From NCBI GenBank assembly GCA_030673965.1, contig JAUTCN010000002.1, positions 186,001-250,000 of the forward strand: 64,000 nt of DNA, given 5' to 3'. Shown here piece by piece: positions 28,220-37,411 of the stretch. The notes beneath the pieces are model-generated. The model saw only the letters and a program-made list of their open reading frames with translations. It was not told the origin of the DNA and searched no databases. Position 1 is the stretch's first letter. The number at the start of each line of letters is the position of its first letter. The position numbers and the translations under genes were made by a program. The stretch is from Fusobacterium sp. JB019. Its GTDB lineage: Bacteria; Fusobacteriota; Fusobacteriia; Fusobacteriales; Fusobacteriaceae.

Positions 28220-29554
28220 TTAATTTTTTTCTAAAAACTTTTTTTCTTCTGGAGTTCTTAATAACCCAAATTGTATAGTTATACTAGTCATTATTATTAA
28301 AGCAAACATATAGAACATATATTTCATAACCTCTAAAGGAGATACTGTCTTTGCTAATCCTGTAACAATTAACATTCCTCCATCATAAGGTAATACTGAT
28401 ATAAAAGCACAAGCAAAAATATCTATTAAACTTGCTAATCTTTTTGGAGCAATACCATAATTTTTACCTATTTCCTTAGCTATTGGAGCTGAAATAATTA
28501 TCGCAATAGTATTATTTACTAAAGCTGCAGATAAAATACCTGATAACAGTCCTATTCCATATTCTGCACCTTTACGATCTTTAATTCTAGAAGTTATTCC
28601 TTTAACCATCCAATCTACTCCACCATTTTCTTTCACAATTCCAAGAATACCAGAAACAAGAATAGCTACTATTGTAATACTAAACATATCTGACATTCCT
28701 CCACCTATAGCTGATATCCAGCCTAAAAAATCCACCGTTCCTTGCATTATTCCAATTATACCAGTCATTCCAATTCCTATAAATAGAACTCCAGCTACAT
28801 TAAATCCTGAAAGAGCTGCTGCTAAAACAACAAAATATGGAATTATTCTTATTATATGAAATGGATATTCTCCTGTTAAATCTGCGCCACCACTAAATAC
28901 ACCGTATAAAATAGCTGCAATTATTGCTGCTGGTAATGCAATAAAGAAATTCATTTTAAATTTATCTTTCATTTCAGATCCAACCCCTTTAGCAGCAGAG
29001 ATAGTTGTATCAGAAATCATTGATAAATTATCACCAAAATAAGCTCCACATATAACAGCTGCACAAGTAACTGGCAAATTAAGTTTTGCTGTTGTTGCTA
29101 ATCCTATAGCTATAGGAGCCATTGCTGCAACTGTTCCCATAGAAGTTCCAATCGCTGTTGAAATTATAGCTGACATTATAAATATTCCTGGAACTAATGC
29201 AAATCCTGGTATAAAAGTTAAACCTAAATTTACTACTGATTGAACTCCTCCCATTGCTTTTGCTGCTCCTTGAAATCCACCTGCAAGCAAATAAATAAGA
29301 CCTATTGTCATAACTCCTGGATTCCCAGAATTTTTAGCAAATATCTCTAACTTTTCTTCCATTGATTTAGATCTATTCATTACCATACCTACAACTACAC
29401 CTGCAAGCAATGCAACATGTCTAGGAAATTTTTTAAATGCTCCTTCTGCTCCTATTGCTGTAAAAAATAATCCACTGCCTATATAAAGTACTAAAAATAC
29501 TACTAACGGTAAAAATGATGACGCTCCATATTTTTTTTCAATTTTACTTTTCAT
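28220..29554 (-). CDS. NhaC-family Na+/H+ antiporter
   Basis: 444 residues, about eleven hydrophobic segments. STAIGTSMGTVAAMAPIAIG (about 132-151) followed by GAYFGDNLSMISDTT (about 172-186) is the NhaC-type core. Family members exchange Na+ for protons, or a dicarboxylate or amino-acid product. The gene starts inside the end of the upstream C-S lyase gene (11-base overlap), so it probably moves a substrate or product of that enzyme rather than acting only in salt homeostasis. GGGGGGAC precedes the ATG. Confidence 0.85.
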   Translation of the reverse strand: MKSKIEKKYGASSFLPLVVFLVLYIGSGLFFTAIGAEGAFKKFPRHVALLAGVVVGMVMNRSKSMEEKLEIFAKNSGNPGVMTIGLIYLLAGGFQGAAKAMGGVQSVVNLGLTFIPGFALVPGIFIMSAIISTAIGTSMGTVAAMAPIAIGLATTAKLNLPVTCAAVICGAYFGDNLSMISDTTISAAKGVGSEMKDKFKMNFFIALPAAIIAAILYGVFSGGADLTGEYPFHIIRIIPYFVVLAAALSGFNVAGVLFIGIGMTGIIGIMQGTVDFLGWISAIGGGMSDMFSITIVAILVSGILGIVKENGGVDWMVKGITSRIKDRKGAEYGIGLLSGILSAALVNNTIAIIISAPIAKEIGKNYGIAPKRLASLIDIFACAFISVLPYDGGMLIVTGLAKTVSPLEVMKYMFYMFALIIMTSITIQFGLLRTPEEKKFLEKN

Positions 29555-30755
29555 AACGTGTCCCCCCTTTAATTTTTCTCCATTTTAATATTGCATTTTC
29601 TATTCTTTTCATTCCTTCTTCAACCATATATCTAGGACATGCAATATTCATTCGCTCATAGCCTTCTCCCTTTTCTCCAAACCAATAACCATCATCTAAA
29701 GCTATCTTTGCTTCTATTTGTAAAAATTTAGATAATTCTTCTTTAGTCATTCCTAAATTGCTAAAATCCAACCACATTAAATAAGTTCCTTCTGGTTTGT
29801 TGCATTTAACCTCTGGTATTTTTTCCTCTAAATAAGTAATTACATAATCCATATTACCGTTTAAATGTTCTATTAATTCTTCTAACCAATTTTCACACTT
29901 TGTATATCCTGTTTCAAAAGCTACTAAACTAAAAGGACTATTCCTTTTAATATCTAATATTCCTAATTCTCTATCAAAAGTAAGCCATTCTTCTTTATTA
30001 GGAAAAGTTACAAATGAAGCCTGAAGTCCCGCTATATTAAATGTTTTTGTTGGAGAAAAACAAGTTATTGTATTTTTTTCACATTCCTTATTAATAGAAG
30101 CCATTGGAATATGTTTATATCCAGGCATTATTAAATCTCTCCATATTTCATCTGCTATAATCCTTACATTATATTTTAAACATAAATTTGATATTTTTTC
30201 TAATTCCTCTCTTTTCCAAACTCTTCCAACAGGATTATGAGGAGAACAAAGTATAAATAATGTTACTTTTTCATCTGATAATTTTTTTTCTAAATCTTCA
30301 AAATTTATTGTATAATAATTATTCTCATCTTTAATTAAATCATTAATCACTAATTGTCTATTATTATCTTTAACTACGCTTGAAAAAGGATAATAAACTG
30401 GAGATTGAATCAATATTTTTTCATCCTCCTTTGTCATTAATCTAACTAATATAGATAAAGTTGGTACTACCCCTGGACTATTAATTAAAGTTTTAGGACT
30501 TATCTTATATTCAAATCTTTTATTAATCCAATTTGTTGCTGCTTCATAATAAGAGTCAGGTCTATAAACATAACCAAATATTCCTTGCTCTAATTTATCT
30601 TTCATAGCTTTAATAATTTCTGGAGCCGTTTTTAAATCCATGTCTGCAATCCACATTGGCCATAAATCATTAGAAATATATTTATTCCCCATTTCTTCCC
30701 ATTTTGCTGCATGATTGTTACTTCTATCAATTTTACTATCAAAATAATGTTTCAT
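29544..30755 (-). CDS. MalY/PatB-family PLP C-S lyase or aminotransferase
   Basis: 403 residues, fold type I PLP enzyme. MWIADMDLKTAPEI near the N-terminus and the PLP-lysine region SPTKTFNIAGLQ (about 233-244) are typical of the MalY/PatB group, which cleaves cystathionine or cysteine to thiol (or H2S), ammonia and a keto acid. SPHNPVGRVW and ADEIWRDL are the expected cofactor-binding segments. First gene of a two-gene operon with the antiporter. Promoter candidate on the minus strand: TTGCCA at 30825-30820, 18 bases, TATACT at 30791-30786. Confidence 0.88.
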   Translation of the reverse strand: MKHYFDSKIDRSNNHAAKWEEMGNKYISNDLWPMWIADMDLKTAPEIIKAMKDKLEQGIFGYVYRPDSYYEAATNWINKRFEYKISPKTLINSPGVVPTLSILVRLMTKEDEKILIQSPVYYPFSSVVKDNNRQLVINDLIKDENNYYTINFEDLEKKLSDEKVTLFILCSPHNPVGRVWKREELEKISNLCLKYNVRIIADEIWRDLIMPGYKHIPMASINKECEKNTITCFSPTKTFNIAGLQASFVTFPNKEEWLTFDRELGILDIKRNSPFSLVAFETGYTKCENWLEELIEHLNGNMDYVITYLEEKIPEVKCNKPEGTYLMWLDFSNLGMTKEELSKFLQIEAKIALDDGYWFGEKGEGYERMNIACPRYMVEEGMKRIENAILKWRKIKGGTRYEK

Positions 30756-30785
30756 TAAAATATTCTCCTTTCTATAATTTTATAG

Positions 30786-30825
30786 AGTATATACTATCCT
30801 GCAACAGATTGGCAACTAAAAAAAA
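30786..30825 (-). promoter_or_regulatory. candidate promoter for the C-S lyase operon
   Basis: On the minus strand TTGCCA, 18 bases, TATACT, about 31 bases upstream of the start codon. Further upstream, 30922-30942, is an eight-base-pair hairpin (AAAGTTCT/AGAACTTT) of unknown role. Confidence 0.5.
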
Positions 30826-31039
30826 ACAAAAGGTTAACATTTGCTAAAAAACCAAATTTTTTAATATTTATAATGTATAAATTAATAGTTATTTTAATTT
30901 AGTTCTACATTTTTAACAATAAAAGTTCTGAAAAAGAACTTTATAGTTGTCATGTATTGCTTTCACCTAACATATAAAAAAAATATAATATGCATTAACA
31001 AAAAAATGAACAAAAATATCAAAAAAATAGGAATTCCCC

Positions 31040-31210
31040 TTGACAAAAAAGAGAGGATACAGTATAATTCATTATAGGCAAATGCAGACATACTGTCAGC
31101 ATCCTTGAGACTTAGTTTATCACTAAGTCTCCTCCATTTATTTTACCCATTCAAAAATATTTAAATTTTAATAAAAAAATTCTTAATTAAAAAAATTAGG
31201 GATTTTTTTA
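31040..31210 (+). ncRNA. candidate small RNA with consensus promoter and terminator
   Basis: Exact TTGACA (31040-31045), 17 bases, exact TATAAT (31063-31068) with no proper gene behind it. The predicted transcript from about 31075 has a nine-base-pair hairpin (31107-31115 with 31123-31131, GAGACTTAG arms), a small GACA/TGTC stem before it, and a terminator stem 31175-31206 with G-T pairs and a seven-T run. An eight-codon ORF (ATG 31082 to TGA) lacks a clear ribosome site. The GntR gene downstream has its own promoter, so this is more likely a free sRNA of about 135 bases than its leader. No family recognised. Confidence 0.55.
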
Positions 31211-31211
31211 T

Positions 31212-31255
31212 TTGACTTTTCCACACCTATAGTGTATTATCTAACTATAACACTA
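31212..31255 (+). promoter_or_regulatory. promoter and operator of the YtrA-type operon
   Basis: TTGACT 31212-31217, 17 bases, TATTAT 31235-31240. An inverted repeat TAGTGT (31230-31235) and ACACTA (31250-31255) brackets the -10 and start point, placed for autorepression by the GntR protein encoded next. Confidence 0.65.
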
Positions 31256-31268
31256 GTGAGGAGGTTCT

Positions 31269-31610
31269 ATGGAATATCATAATAACTTGCCAATATATGT
31301 GCAAATTAAAGATCTTATAAAAAAAGATATTGTTAAAAAGAAAATTTTGTTAGGGGAAAAACTTCCTTCAACAAGAGAAATGGCATTGAAACTTAAAGTT
31401 AATCCTAATACAATAGCTAGAGTATATAAAGAATTAGAGCAAGAAAAAATTACATTTACAAAAAGAGGACTAGGGACATTTATAACAGAGGAAGAAGTAA
31501 TTTTAAATGAGCTAAAAAATATTATGGCAAACAAAATAATTGAAGATTTCTTTAATGGTATGTATGATTTAGGATACAGCAAAGAAGAAATACTAGAAAT
31601 GTTAAAATAG
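31269..31610 (+). CDS. GntR-family regulator, YtrA subfamily
   Basis: 113 residues: a winged helix (GEKLPSTREMALKLKVNPNTIARVYKEL spans about 35-62 and is the GntR recognition motif) with only a short C-terminal dimerisation helix, the YtrA type that lacks a ligand domain. It precedes an ABC ATPase and a membrane protein in the same operon, the usual partnership. GAGGAGG before the ATG. Probably represses its own operon through the operator over the promoter. Confidence 0.9.
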   Translation: MEYHNNLPIYVQIKDLIKKDIVKKKILLGEKLPSTREMALKLKVNPNTIARVYKELEQEKITFTKRGLGTFITEEEVILNELKNIMANKIIEDFFNGMYDLGYSKEEILEMLK

Positions 31611-31619
31611 GAGGCATTC

Positions 31620-32309
31620 ATGTTACTTGAAATTAAGAGTTTAGAAAAAGGATTTTTCAAGAAAAAAGTTTTAGATGATTTTAATCTTGAAATAAAAAAA
31701 GGATATATTTATGGATTAGTTGGTCCAAATGGAAGCGGTAAATCGACTTTTATGAAAATTTTAGCTGGTTTAGTTCAAAAGACAAAGGGTGAAATTTATT
31801 TTAAAGGTGAAAAATATAATTTAAAAACAAGATATAATATTTCTTATCAACCAACAGAAGATTATTTTTATAAATGGATGAAGGTTGAAGATGCTATTAA
31901 TTTTTATAAAGATTTTTATAGTGACTTTGATAAAGAAAAAGCACTTGGAATAACAGAAATGATGCAATTAGAATTTAATCAAAAAATATCTTCTTTAAGT
32001 ACAGGGGAAAAGGTTAGATTAAAGGTAGCACTAGCTTTATCAAGAAATGTTCCTTTATATCTTTTGGATGAGCCTTTAAATGGGGTGGATCCAATTAGTA
32101 GAGAAAAAATAGTTGAGGTAATTTCTGGTGAGCTAAATCAGGATAAAACAATTATTATATCTAGTCATTTAATTAAAGAATTTGAAACTATTTTAGATAG
32201 AGTTTTATTTTTAAAGGATGGTAAAATTTTATTAAATGAAGATTGTGAAGAATTACGTTTTGAAAGAAATATGTCTATCAATGATTTATACAAAGAAATA
32301 TACGATTAG
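31620..32309 (+). CDS. ABC transporter ATP-binding protein (YtrB-like)
   Basis: 229 residues: Walker A GPNGSGKST (about 37-45), signature LSTGEKVRL, Walker B LYLLDEPLNGVD, and the switch His in SSHLIKE. It partners with the adjacent six-TM protein. In related YtrA-controlled operons the pump responds to cell-envelope stress or antimicrobial peptides; the substrate here is unknown. AGGAGG overlaps the end of the regulator gene. Confidence 0.88.
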   Translation: MLLEIKSLEKGFFKKKVLDDFNLEIKKGYIYGLVGPNGSGKSTFMKILAGLVQKTKGEIYFKGEKYNLKTRYNISYQPTEDYFYKWMKVEDAINFYKDFYSDFDKEKALGITEMMQLEFNQKISSLSTGEKVRLKVALALSRNVPLYLLDEPLNGVDPISREKIVEVISGELNQDKTIIISSHLIKEFETILDRVLFLKDGKILLNEDCEELRFERNMSINDLYKEIYD

Positions 32310-32318
32310 GAGGATGTC

Positions 32319-33065
32319 ATGTTTAATTTAATAAAATATGATTTTAAAAGTAAAAGCAAAGTATTATTAAGTCTTGGAGTCTTATTTATTATAGAAAATA
32401 TTTATGTGATTTTAAAAAGTAAGGAAAATTTTCAAATGAATGAATTACTTTTTGTTAATATGATATTTATGGTTTTAATATTTATATCTTTTTCATTCTT
32501 TATGAATTTAATTTCATTTAGAAATCATCTTTCACCAAAGCCAGGGTATATGATATTTATGGCAAATGTTAGTAGAAAAAAATATATATTAACCAAGATA
32601 TTTACATTTTTTATAGAAAGCTTTGTTATAGAAACATTTGCCATGGGACTATTTCTTATAGAACTAAAAATATTAAATATTGATTTAGAAGTTTTTTATC
32701 TTATTAGAAATATTCAAGGAGTTAATAATTCAGCCTTTTTCATACAGATATTTAAGATAATTTCTTATCTATCATTACAGTATTTGACATTAATTACTAT
32801 ATTTATGTTAGCTATAACAATTAGAAACTTTTTAATTAAAGATATAAAATTTAAAGGTTTAATAACTTTTATAATTGCAAATATACTATTCTTTTTAAGA
32901 GGTTATGTATATAGAATTTTAAATGTTGGATTTTATGGGAAGTTTAATATAGGAGATAATGTATTTAGTACAGTAAGTACTACTATGATTTTTACAGATA
33001 TACTTTATTTAGTAATTATTGTTTACGCTCTTATCTATTTAATAGAAAGAAAATTAAGTATATAA
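32319..33065 (+). CDS. ABC transporter membrane protein of the YtrA-type operon
   Basis: 248 residues with about six hydrophobic segments (ABC-2-like layout) and no signal peptide. Sequence conservation in such permeases is low, so the call rests on topology and on its position nine bases after the ATPase gene. A long bidirectional terminator follows. Confidence 0.75.
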   Translation: MFNLIKYDFKSKSKVLLSLGVLFIIENIYVILKSKENFQMNELLFVNMIFMVLIFISFSFFMNLISFRNHLSPKPGYMIFMANVSRKKYILTKIFTFFIESFVIETFAMGLFLIELKILNIDLEVFYLIRNIQGVNNSAFFIQIFKIISYLSLQYLTLITIFMLAITIRNFLIKDIKFKGLITFIIANILFFLRGYVYRILNVGFYGKFNIGDNVFSTVSTTMIFTDILYLVIIVYALIYLIERKLSI

Positions 33066-33088
33066 ACAACGTATTAGTAAAATTAATA

Positions 33089-33126
33089 AAAAAGAGAGAT
33101 TTACACGTGTAAATCTCTCTTTTATT
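33089..33126. terminator. bidirectional terminator
   Basis: Near-perfect palindrome centred between 33106 and 33107 (core ACACGTGT, arms to AAAGAGAG/CTCTCTTT), T-rich on both strands. It separates the ABC operon from tdk, which converges on it. Confidence 0.9.
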
Positions 33127-33140
33127 TTTTATAAATTATT

Positions 33141-33689
33141 TTAATTTTTATGCATTTTATTAAAGCATTCCCTACATAAAGCTATGTAAGAATCACTAGC
33201 TCCAACTTCTATTTCTTCTTTACTAGGAATTAATCTATATGATTTATTAGCATTTTTCCCACATTTACAACAAACAGCCTTTAGTTTTAAAATTTCATCA
33301 GCATATGGCATAAGCTTTTCAATGCTTTTAAAAGATTTATTATCAGAAGTTAAATCTAATCCTGCTACAGTAACTGAATATCCTTTTTTTTCTACTAAAG
33401 AGATTATTAATTGTGAAAACTCTTCTTGAAAAAATTGAAATTCATCAATATAGATATTTTTAATTTCATTATTTTCATTTAAAATAGAAATCATTTCATC
33501 TATCTTAGAGATAGAATAAGCTTTCTCTTGATCTTGAAGATGTGTTGAAACAACACTTTCTCCATATCTTTTATCTAAAGAATGATTAAAAAGTAGTGCT
33601 TTTCTTTTAGCGTACTTATTTCTTTGGTATCTTCTTAAAAGCTCAGTACTTTTACCAGAATACATCCCACCACAGATTATATTAAGCAT
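33141..33689 (-). CDS. tdk: thymidine kinase
   Basis: Phosphorylates thymidine to dTMP in the salvage pathway. 182 residues of the TK1/type II family: P-loop GGMYSGKST (7-15), Walker B IDEFQFF (about 82-88), zinc-binding CCKCG (about 140-144) and CRECF near the C-terminus, and the lasso region before VGASDSY. AGGAGG site before the ATG. It lies 23 bases downstream of dnaN on the same strand, so the two are probably cotranscribed. Confidence 0.95.
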   Translation of the reverse strand: MLNIICGGMYSGKSTELLRRYQRNKYAKRKALLFNHSLDKRYGESVVSTHLQDQEKAYSISKIDEMISILNENNEIKNIYIDEFQFFQEEFSQLIISLVEKKGYSVTVAGLDLTSDNKSFKSIEKLMPYADEILKLKAVCCKCGKNANKSYRLIPSKEEIEVGASDSYIALCRECFNKMHKN

Positions 33690-33712
33690 ATTTATGTCCT
33701 CCTAAATAATAA

Positions 33713-34804
33713 TTAATCTCTAAGAGCAAGTGGCATTAAGATATATATATAATCTTCATTTTCAAACTCTTCCATTTTAAACATAGAAGATGAATTAGTT
33801 GCTTTTATAACAAGATTTTTAGATATATTATTTAAAAATTCTAATATAAATTTAATATTTAAAGAACCTTTAAAATCTTCTCCATCCTTTAACATATTAA
33901 CCTTTTGAACTGTCTTCCCTCTTCCTGACTGAGATTCTATTTTTAACATTTTACCTTTGAAATCAAAGATAGCTCCATATTTTTTATCATAACTTGTTCT
34001 TGCAACAGTAAGAACTTTTTTTAAAGCACTTTTATATTCTGAAGTATTAAATTCAAGGAATTTATCAAAACTATCATAACCTAAAATTTGATTAAAATCA
34101 GGATAAGGTAATTCTATTATTCTAGTTGCATAGTAGTTGTTTTCCCATGTGAAAAGTAAGTATTTATCGCTGAATCCAACAGTTACTTCCTTATCAATAT
34201 CCTTTAAAAGTTTCATAAGAGCATTTACACTTTCTAAAGGAATAGAAAACTCTTTATTCATAATAGCTTTTACTGTTTCTTTTAAATAAGTTAATCTATA
34301 AGAATCAGTTGATACAAATTCTGTTTTCTCTTGTGAAAAAATTACTCTTACACAGTTAAGAGCTAAATTGTCAGCAGTTTGATATGCTGAAAATTTAGTT
34401 TTTTCTAGTGCTTTAGAAAAATTATCTGAATTATATTTACAAACTTCAATAGGTAAATATTCTGTAATTTTTGGATATTCTTCTGTATCCATTGTAACAA
34501 ATTCCGCTTGATGAACAAATAGTGAATTGTTATTAGAATAAATTTCAAGATCTTGGATCTCTAAAAGTTTTATATAATCTAACATAAGTTGAGGCTTAAT
34601 GATTATAGTTCCCTCTTCTAATATTTCTCCTGGTACTCTTTTAATTAATGTAGACTCTAAGTTTGTCCCAGTAAGTATTATCTCTTCATTAGTAACTTCT
34701 ATTTTTAATCCAACTATTATTGGTTTAATTGGATTTTCTTTCAATATTAGTAAAAAATCTGAAAGTACGCTTGCAAACTCTTCTCTGTTTACTTTAAATC
34801 TCAT
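33713..34804 (-). CDS. dnaN: DNA polymerase III beta sliding clamp
   Basis: Ring-shaped processivity clamp for replication. 363 residues, full length, with three clamp-fold repeats; the N-terminus MRFKVNREEF, FVSTDSYRLTYL (second domain) and the C-terminal MPLALRD, equivalent to the MPMR end of other clamps, support the call. It is not next to dnaA or recF in this window but in a pair with tdk. It may be the only clamp gene or a second copy; the window cannot tell. AGGGGGC site before the ATG. Confidence 0.93.
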   Translation of the reverse strand: MRFKVNREEFASVLSDFLLILKENPIKPIIVGLKIEVTNEEIILTGTNLESTLIKRVPGEILEEGTIIIKPQLMLDYIKLLEIQDLEIYSNNNSLFVHQAEFVTMDTEEYPKITEYLPIEVCKYNSDNFSKALEKTKFSAYQTADNLALNCVRVIFSQEKTEFVSTDSYRLTYLKETVKAIMNKEFSIPLESVNALMKLLKDIDKEVTVGFSDKYLLFTWENNYYATRIIELPYPDFNQILGYDSFDKFLEFNTSEYKSALKKVLTVARTSYDKKYGAIFDFKGKMLKIESQSGRGKTVQKVNMLKDGEDFKGSLNIKFILEFLNNISKNLVIKATNSSSMFKMEEFENEDYIYILMPLALRD

Positions 34805-34941
34805 TTTCTGCCCCCTAAAATCTTTTTATACATATAAATTATACAGTATAATGACTAAATATTCTAGGAATTTTTTAATAATAATTAGAAAATATGTTAT
34901 ACTTATGTAACGCAGAAAATTACTAATCGGGGGAGGAATCT

Positions 34942-36153
34942 ATGCTTGAAGAAAAAATTTATAACACTTTAGATAAATTAGGAGAAATAACCATTGAAGG
35001 AGAAGGGGTTACTAGAATTTCTTTTACCAAAGAGCATAAAAAGGCTAATAAGTTTATTGGTGATATAATGAAGGAAAATGGATTAGAAGTAAGGGAAGAT
35101 AACGCTGGAAATATGATAGGTGAATATTTTTCAAAAAATAAAAATGCAAAAACTCTAGTTATTGGATCCCATGAAGATAGTGTTAAAAATGGTGGAAAGT
35201 ATGATGGACCTCTAGGAATAATTTTACCTATAATTTCTTTTGGTGAATATTTAAAGGAAGAAAAAGAACTACCTTATAATGTAAAGATAATTTCTTTTGG
35301 TGATGAAGAGGGAATCAGATTTGCAATGCCTTTTATAAGCAGTTCTGTTATCGCTGGAACATTTGACCATAAAAATTTAAATAGAGTAGGAATATATAAC
35401 AAAACATTAGGAGAAGCCTTAAAAGATTTTGGAGGAGATCCAACTAGATTAAATGAAGATAAGATAGATGATATTTCTGATTTTTTAGAAATACATATAG
35501 AGCAAGGACCAATTCTTTTTAATGAAAATATTTCTCTTGGAATAGTAAATGCAATTCAAGGATTTAAAAGATATGAAGTGAATATATTTGGAGAAGCAGG
35601 ACATTCAGGAACAATTCCAATGGATATGAGATATGACGCTGGAGTTGGAGCTAGTGAAATAGTATACAAATTAAATGAACTAATTAGAAAGAAAGAAAAA
35701 ATAGTAGCTACAGTTGGAAAAATGAAATTTTTACCTGGTTCAGAAAATGTTATCCCAAGCAAAGCAACTTTTTCAATAGATATTAGATCTTTATCAGAAG
35801 AGCTATTAGTTTCTTCTATGGAAGAAATAGAAAAGCTAATACAAGATGTTTGCAAAAAATTAGAATTAACATATAGCTTAAAGATAAAAACAGAAAACAA
35901 ACCAACTCTTTGTAATGAAAATATAATTTCAAAATTAAAAGATTCATTTATAGAAAATGAATTGCATCCTAGAATTATTTCTAGTGGAGCAGGACATGAC
36001 GCACAAGAAATGTCAAAGGTCACAAATATTGGAATGATATTTGTAAGATGTGAAAATGGGATCAGTCACAATCCAAAAGAAAGTGTTTCTTTAAGTGATA
36101 TCAATGATTGTGTGAAGGTTCTTAAAAGCTTCTTTTGCAGGTATTTTAAATAA
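34942..36153 (+). CDS. M20 amidohydrolase, AllC/N-carbamoyl-amino-acid hydrolase type
   Basis: 403 residues. Metal-site motifs in order: IGSHEDSVKNGGKYDG (about 74-89), GDEEG (about 120-124), HIEQGP (about 184-189) with the hydantoinase/carbamoylase family hallmark, GHSGTIPMDMR, and SGAGHDAQEM near 350. Family members hydrolyse allantoate, ureidoglycine or N-carbamoyl amino acids, releasing ammonia. Stands alone; no allantoin or hydantoin genes are nearby, so the substrate is open. GGGGAGG site before the ATG. Divergent from dnaN. Confidence 0.87.
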   Translation: MLEEKIYNTLDKLGEITIEGEGVTRISFTKEHKKANKFIGDIMKENGLEVREDNAGNMIGEYFSKNKNAKTLVIGSHEDSVKNGGKYDGPLGIILPIISFGEYLKEEKELPYNVKIISFGDEEGIRFAMPFISSSVIAGTFDHKNLNRVGIYNKTLGEALKDFGGDPTRLNEDKIDDISDFLEIHIEQGPILFNENISLGIVNAIQGFKRYEVNIFGEAGHSGTIPMDMRYDAGVGASEIVYKLNELIRKKEKIVATVGKMKFLPGSENVIPSKATFSIDIRSLSEELLVSSMEEIEKLIQDVCKKLELTYSLKIKTENKPTLCNENIISKLKDSFIENELHPRIISSGAGHDAQEMSKVTNIGMIFVRCENGISHNPKESVSLSDINDCVKVLKSFFCRYFK

Positions 36154-36176
36154 TATATCAATCTGTTATTTTAAGG

Positions 36177-36205
36177 TTTACTTTTTAGTGAAATTTTAGT
36201 ACAAT
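36177..36205 (+). promoter_or_regulatory. candidate promoter of the corA transcript
   Basis: TTTACT 36177-36182, 17 bases, TACAAT 36200-36205. This gives a leader of about 140 bases before corA that contains a short ORF and a hairpin. Confidence 0.55.
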
Positions 36206-36255
36206 ATAGTGAAAAGACTTTAATAATTATAATATTTTAAGAGGTGAATATAAAA

Positions 36256-36294
36256 ATGGACACGTATTCCTGGTGGAATAATAAAAAAAACTAA
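36256..36294 (+). CDS. possible 12-residue leader peptide upstream of corA
   Basis: A short ORF reading MDTYSWWNNKKN with a good GAGGTG site (36241-36246) nine bases before its ATG. It is followed by a hairpin (TAAACC.. at about 36294 pairing with ..GGTTTA near 36327, with two G-T pairs) in the untranslated leader of corA. The ribosome site and the two Trp codons suggest translation-dependent control, as leader peptides of other Mg transporters do, but this is inference from one sequence. Confidence 0.4.
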   Translation: MDTYSWWNNKKN

Positions 36295-36350
36295 TAAACC
36301 TTTATTACTTTTCATAATAGGGGTTTAGTATATTATGGAAGGTGAAATTA

Positions 36351-37325
36351 ATGTTACAAGTTATTAAAACTAATGATGATTTTAAGTTGGATTATCTTTA
36401 CTTTAGAGGCGAAGATAGTAATAAAGCAATAGATCCAACGATTTTAAAAGAAAAAAATACATGGATATCTTTAACAGATCCAGATGAAGAAGAAATTTTA
36501 GCATTACAGAATATATTAGAAATACCAGAAGAACATATTAAAGCAGCGCTAGATGAAGAAGAAAAATCTCGTTTGGAGATTGACGGAGATATATTATTAC
36601 TTATTATAGATGTCCCTCTTCATAGTGAAGGAAATAAATGTTCCTTTACAACACTACCTCTAGGAATTATTTTATTAAAAGATAATATTGTTACTATATC
36701 AACAGAGAGATTTCCTCTTGTAGATGAATTTGTAAAAGGAAGAATTAAAGAATTTTTTACTTATAAGAAAACAAGATTTATACTTCAACTTCTTTTTAGA
36801 AATACATCTTATTATTTGTTCTACTTGAGACAGATAGGTCGTGTAAGTGATGTTGTTGAATCTACATTAAAGAAAAATATGCAAAATGAAGAATTATTAT
36901 TACTTTTAGATTTAGAGAAGAGTTTGGTTTATTTTAAAACTTCATTAAAATCAAATGAGCTAGTTTTAGATAAAATCATGAGAATGCAATTTGTAAAAAA
37001 ATATCCAGATGATATGGAACTCTTAGATGACGTAATTATCGATACTAAACAGGCCATAGAAATGGCAAATATTTATTCTAGTATCTTGAGTGGTACAAGA
37101 GATGCTTTTTCAACAATTATGTCAAATAACTTGAATAATGTAATGAAAAGACTAACATCAATCACAGTTGTTCTAGCGATACCTACTATCATATCAGGGA
37201 TTTGGGGAATGAATGTTTCTGTTCCATTCGCAAGAAATAATTTTGGTTTTGGTTTAGTGATACTTTTATCAATTGCTATAAGTGGATTTATTGCATACTG
37301 GTTAAATAAAAACAAAATGTTATAA
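36351..37325 (+). CDS. corA: CorA-family magnesium/cobalt transporter
   Basis: 324 residues: N-terminal alpha/beta cytoplasmic domain, long stalk helices, and two C-terminal membrane helices with the signature GIWGMNV (about 288-294) between them. It forms a pentameric divalent cation channel. ATG 36351 is six bases after GGAAGGTG; an in-frame start at 36342 overlaps that site. It is a true GMN CorA, unlike the CRISPR-linked CorA-like protein at 12782-14503. Leader peptide and hairpin upstream hint at attenuation. Confidence 0.93.
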   Translation: MLQVIKTNDDFKLDYLYFRGEDSNKAIDPTILKEKNTWISLTDPDEEEILALQNILEIPEEHIKAALDEEEKSRLEIDGDILLLIIDVPLHSEGNKCSFTTLPLGIILLKDNIVTISTERFPLVDEFVKGRIKEFFTYKKTRFILQLLFRNTSYYLFYLRQIGRVSDVVESTLKKNMQNEELLLLLDLEKSLVYFKTSLKSNELVLDKIMRMQFVKKYPDDMELLDDVIIDTKQAIEMANIYSSILSGTRDAFSTIMSNNLNNVMKRLTSITVVLAIPTIISGIWGMNVSVPFARNNFGFGLVILLSIAISGFIAYWLNKNKML

Positions 37326-37352
37326 AGAATATAATAAAATATAAAATAATAG

Positions 37353-37384
37353 AAAAATCCTTGAGCTTTCGCTCAAGGATTTTT
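37353..37384. terminator. bidirectional terminator between corA and potD-like gene
   Basis: Fourteen perfect base pairs (37353-37366 with 37371-37384), TTTC loop, T run on each strand. Confidence 0.93.
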
Positions 37385-37411
37385 AATATATAATAGTTAA
37401 TATGTTGGTGC

